Source of the DNA: Limosilactobacillus reuteri
GTDB lineage: Bacteria > Bacillota > Bacilli > Lactobacillales > Lactobacillaceae
Assembly: GCF_034259105.1 (NCBI RefSeq)
Contig: NZ_CP139478.1
Location: forward strand, 782,001 to 846,000
DNA length: 64,000 nt
Direction of reading: 5' to 3'
Below, in pieces: positions 63,654 to 64,000 of this stretch. The notes under the pieces are model-generated. The model was given only the letters and a program-made list of their open reading frames with translations, had not been told where the DNA came from and did not search any database. Numbering within the stretch: position 1 is the first letter of the stretch; the number at the start of each line of letters is the position of its first letter. Made by a program: the position numbers and the translations under genes.

Positions 63654-64000
63654 TTGCAAGTTATAAAAATTCACCATCCTTTGGAAAAAAGACTAATTCC
63701 TGCGGGACCAATTGTACTTGCAATGGGTTTCTTTGATGGTGTTCATCGGGGACATCAGGCAGTAATCAAACGTGCCCGTGAAATTGCCCGTGAAAAAGGA
63801 TTGCCATTAGTAGTTTTGACGTATGATCATGCTCCAGGAATTGTTTATCGTCAATATAAGGGCGGCTTTAAATATCTATCAACGGTCGATAGGAAGCTTG
63901 AGTTATTAAATGACCTTGATGTCGATCGGGTTTATTTAATAAGCTTTACCTCGTCTTTTTCAAGTCTTTCTCCTCAGCAATTTGTTGATGAGTATTTGGT
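63654..64000 (+). CDS. ribF: Bifunctional riboflavin kinase/FMN adenylyltransferase (3' truncated by window edge)
   Basis: The first 115 codons of RibF, open to the end of the window. Nucleotidyltransferase signature AMGFFDGVHRGHQAVIKRA (about 27-45), LVVLTYDH, then LLNDLDVDRVYLISF and LSPQQFVDEYL, which are typical of the FAD-synthetase half. TTG start at 63654, with GAGGAGTG upstream (63640-63647). The riboflavin kinase domain lies outside the window. Confidence 0.92.
   Translation, partial: MQVIKIHHPLEKRLIPAGPIVLAMGFFDGVHRGHQAVIKRAREIAREKGLPLVVLTYDHAPGIVYRQYKGGFKYLSTVDRKLELLNDLDVDRVYLISFTSSFSSLSPQQFVDEYL

Noticed and set aside
1..64000. CRISPR array, prophage, toxin-antitoxin or defence island
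   Set aside because: No regularly spaced repeats, phage structural genes, or cas or restriction-modification proteins are present. The GIY-YIG and MazG-like proteins are ordinary conserved single genes.

Overview
The window is a 64 kb stretch of low-GC Firmicutes chromosome. Gene order and protein content point to a heterofermentative lactobacillus, most likely Limosilactobacillus reuteri or a close relative. The supporting signs are a pyruvate dehydrogenase operon, D-lactate dehydrogenase, the mevalonate enzyme mvaS, PolC with RNase J2, and Bacillus-like clusters (ylbG-rsmD-coaD, comEA-EB-EC-holA-rpsT, rpsB-tsf-pyrH-frr-uppS-cdsA-rseP-proS-polC, rimP-nusA-ylxR-ylxQ-infB-rbfA-truB-ribF). The species name is an inference from recall, not from a search.

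Layout. 1-4470: end of pdhA, then pdhB-pdhC-pdhD and a terminator. 4.5-7.6 kb: UPF0223 protein, an inositol-monophosphatase-like enzyme and typA. 7.6-11.3 kb: ftsW-ylbG-rsmD-coaD-ylbL. 11.4-17.1 kb: late competence operon comEA-comEB-comEC followed by holA; comEC is cut in two by an IS30-family element. 17.2-26.2 kb: rpsT (minus), rpsO, rnjB, a TPR-like protein, tuf, tig, clpX, engB and a MazG-like protein. 26.2-26.7 kb: a non-coding block with a nested inverted repeat, a dispersed hairpin and a 45-codon minus-strand gene. 26.7-36.7 kb: uvrC, obgE, rnz, an SDR gene, a second identical IS30 copy, recJ, apt and a membrane-anchored protein. 36.7-38.6 kb: an IS3-family element and tRNA-Ser(CGA). 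38.7-44.8 kb: rnhA, mvaS, lexA (minus), ynzC, yneF, plsC (minus), trmN6, a GIY-YIG protein and ldhD. 44.8-57.4 kb: translation, envelope and replication genes from rpsB to polC. 57.5-64 kb: the rimP-nusA-infB operon through to a truncated ribF.

Almost all of the coding content is conserved housekeeping: central metabolism, translation, DNA replication and repair, cell-wall and lipid synthesis. I found no phage, CRISPR array, defence island or new multi-gene system. The points that need a second look lie between and inside genes: IS inactivation of comEC (plus a possibly lost start codon), two identical IS30 copies with unusually long target duplications, an IS3 element whose left inverted repeat hides its own transposase ribosome binding site, three families of structured non-coding repeats with compensatory changes, and several promoter/terminator overlaps. 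Start codons were chosen from ribosome binding site spacing, so some differ from the longest possible reading frame.
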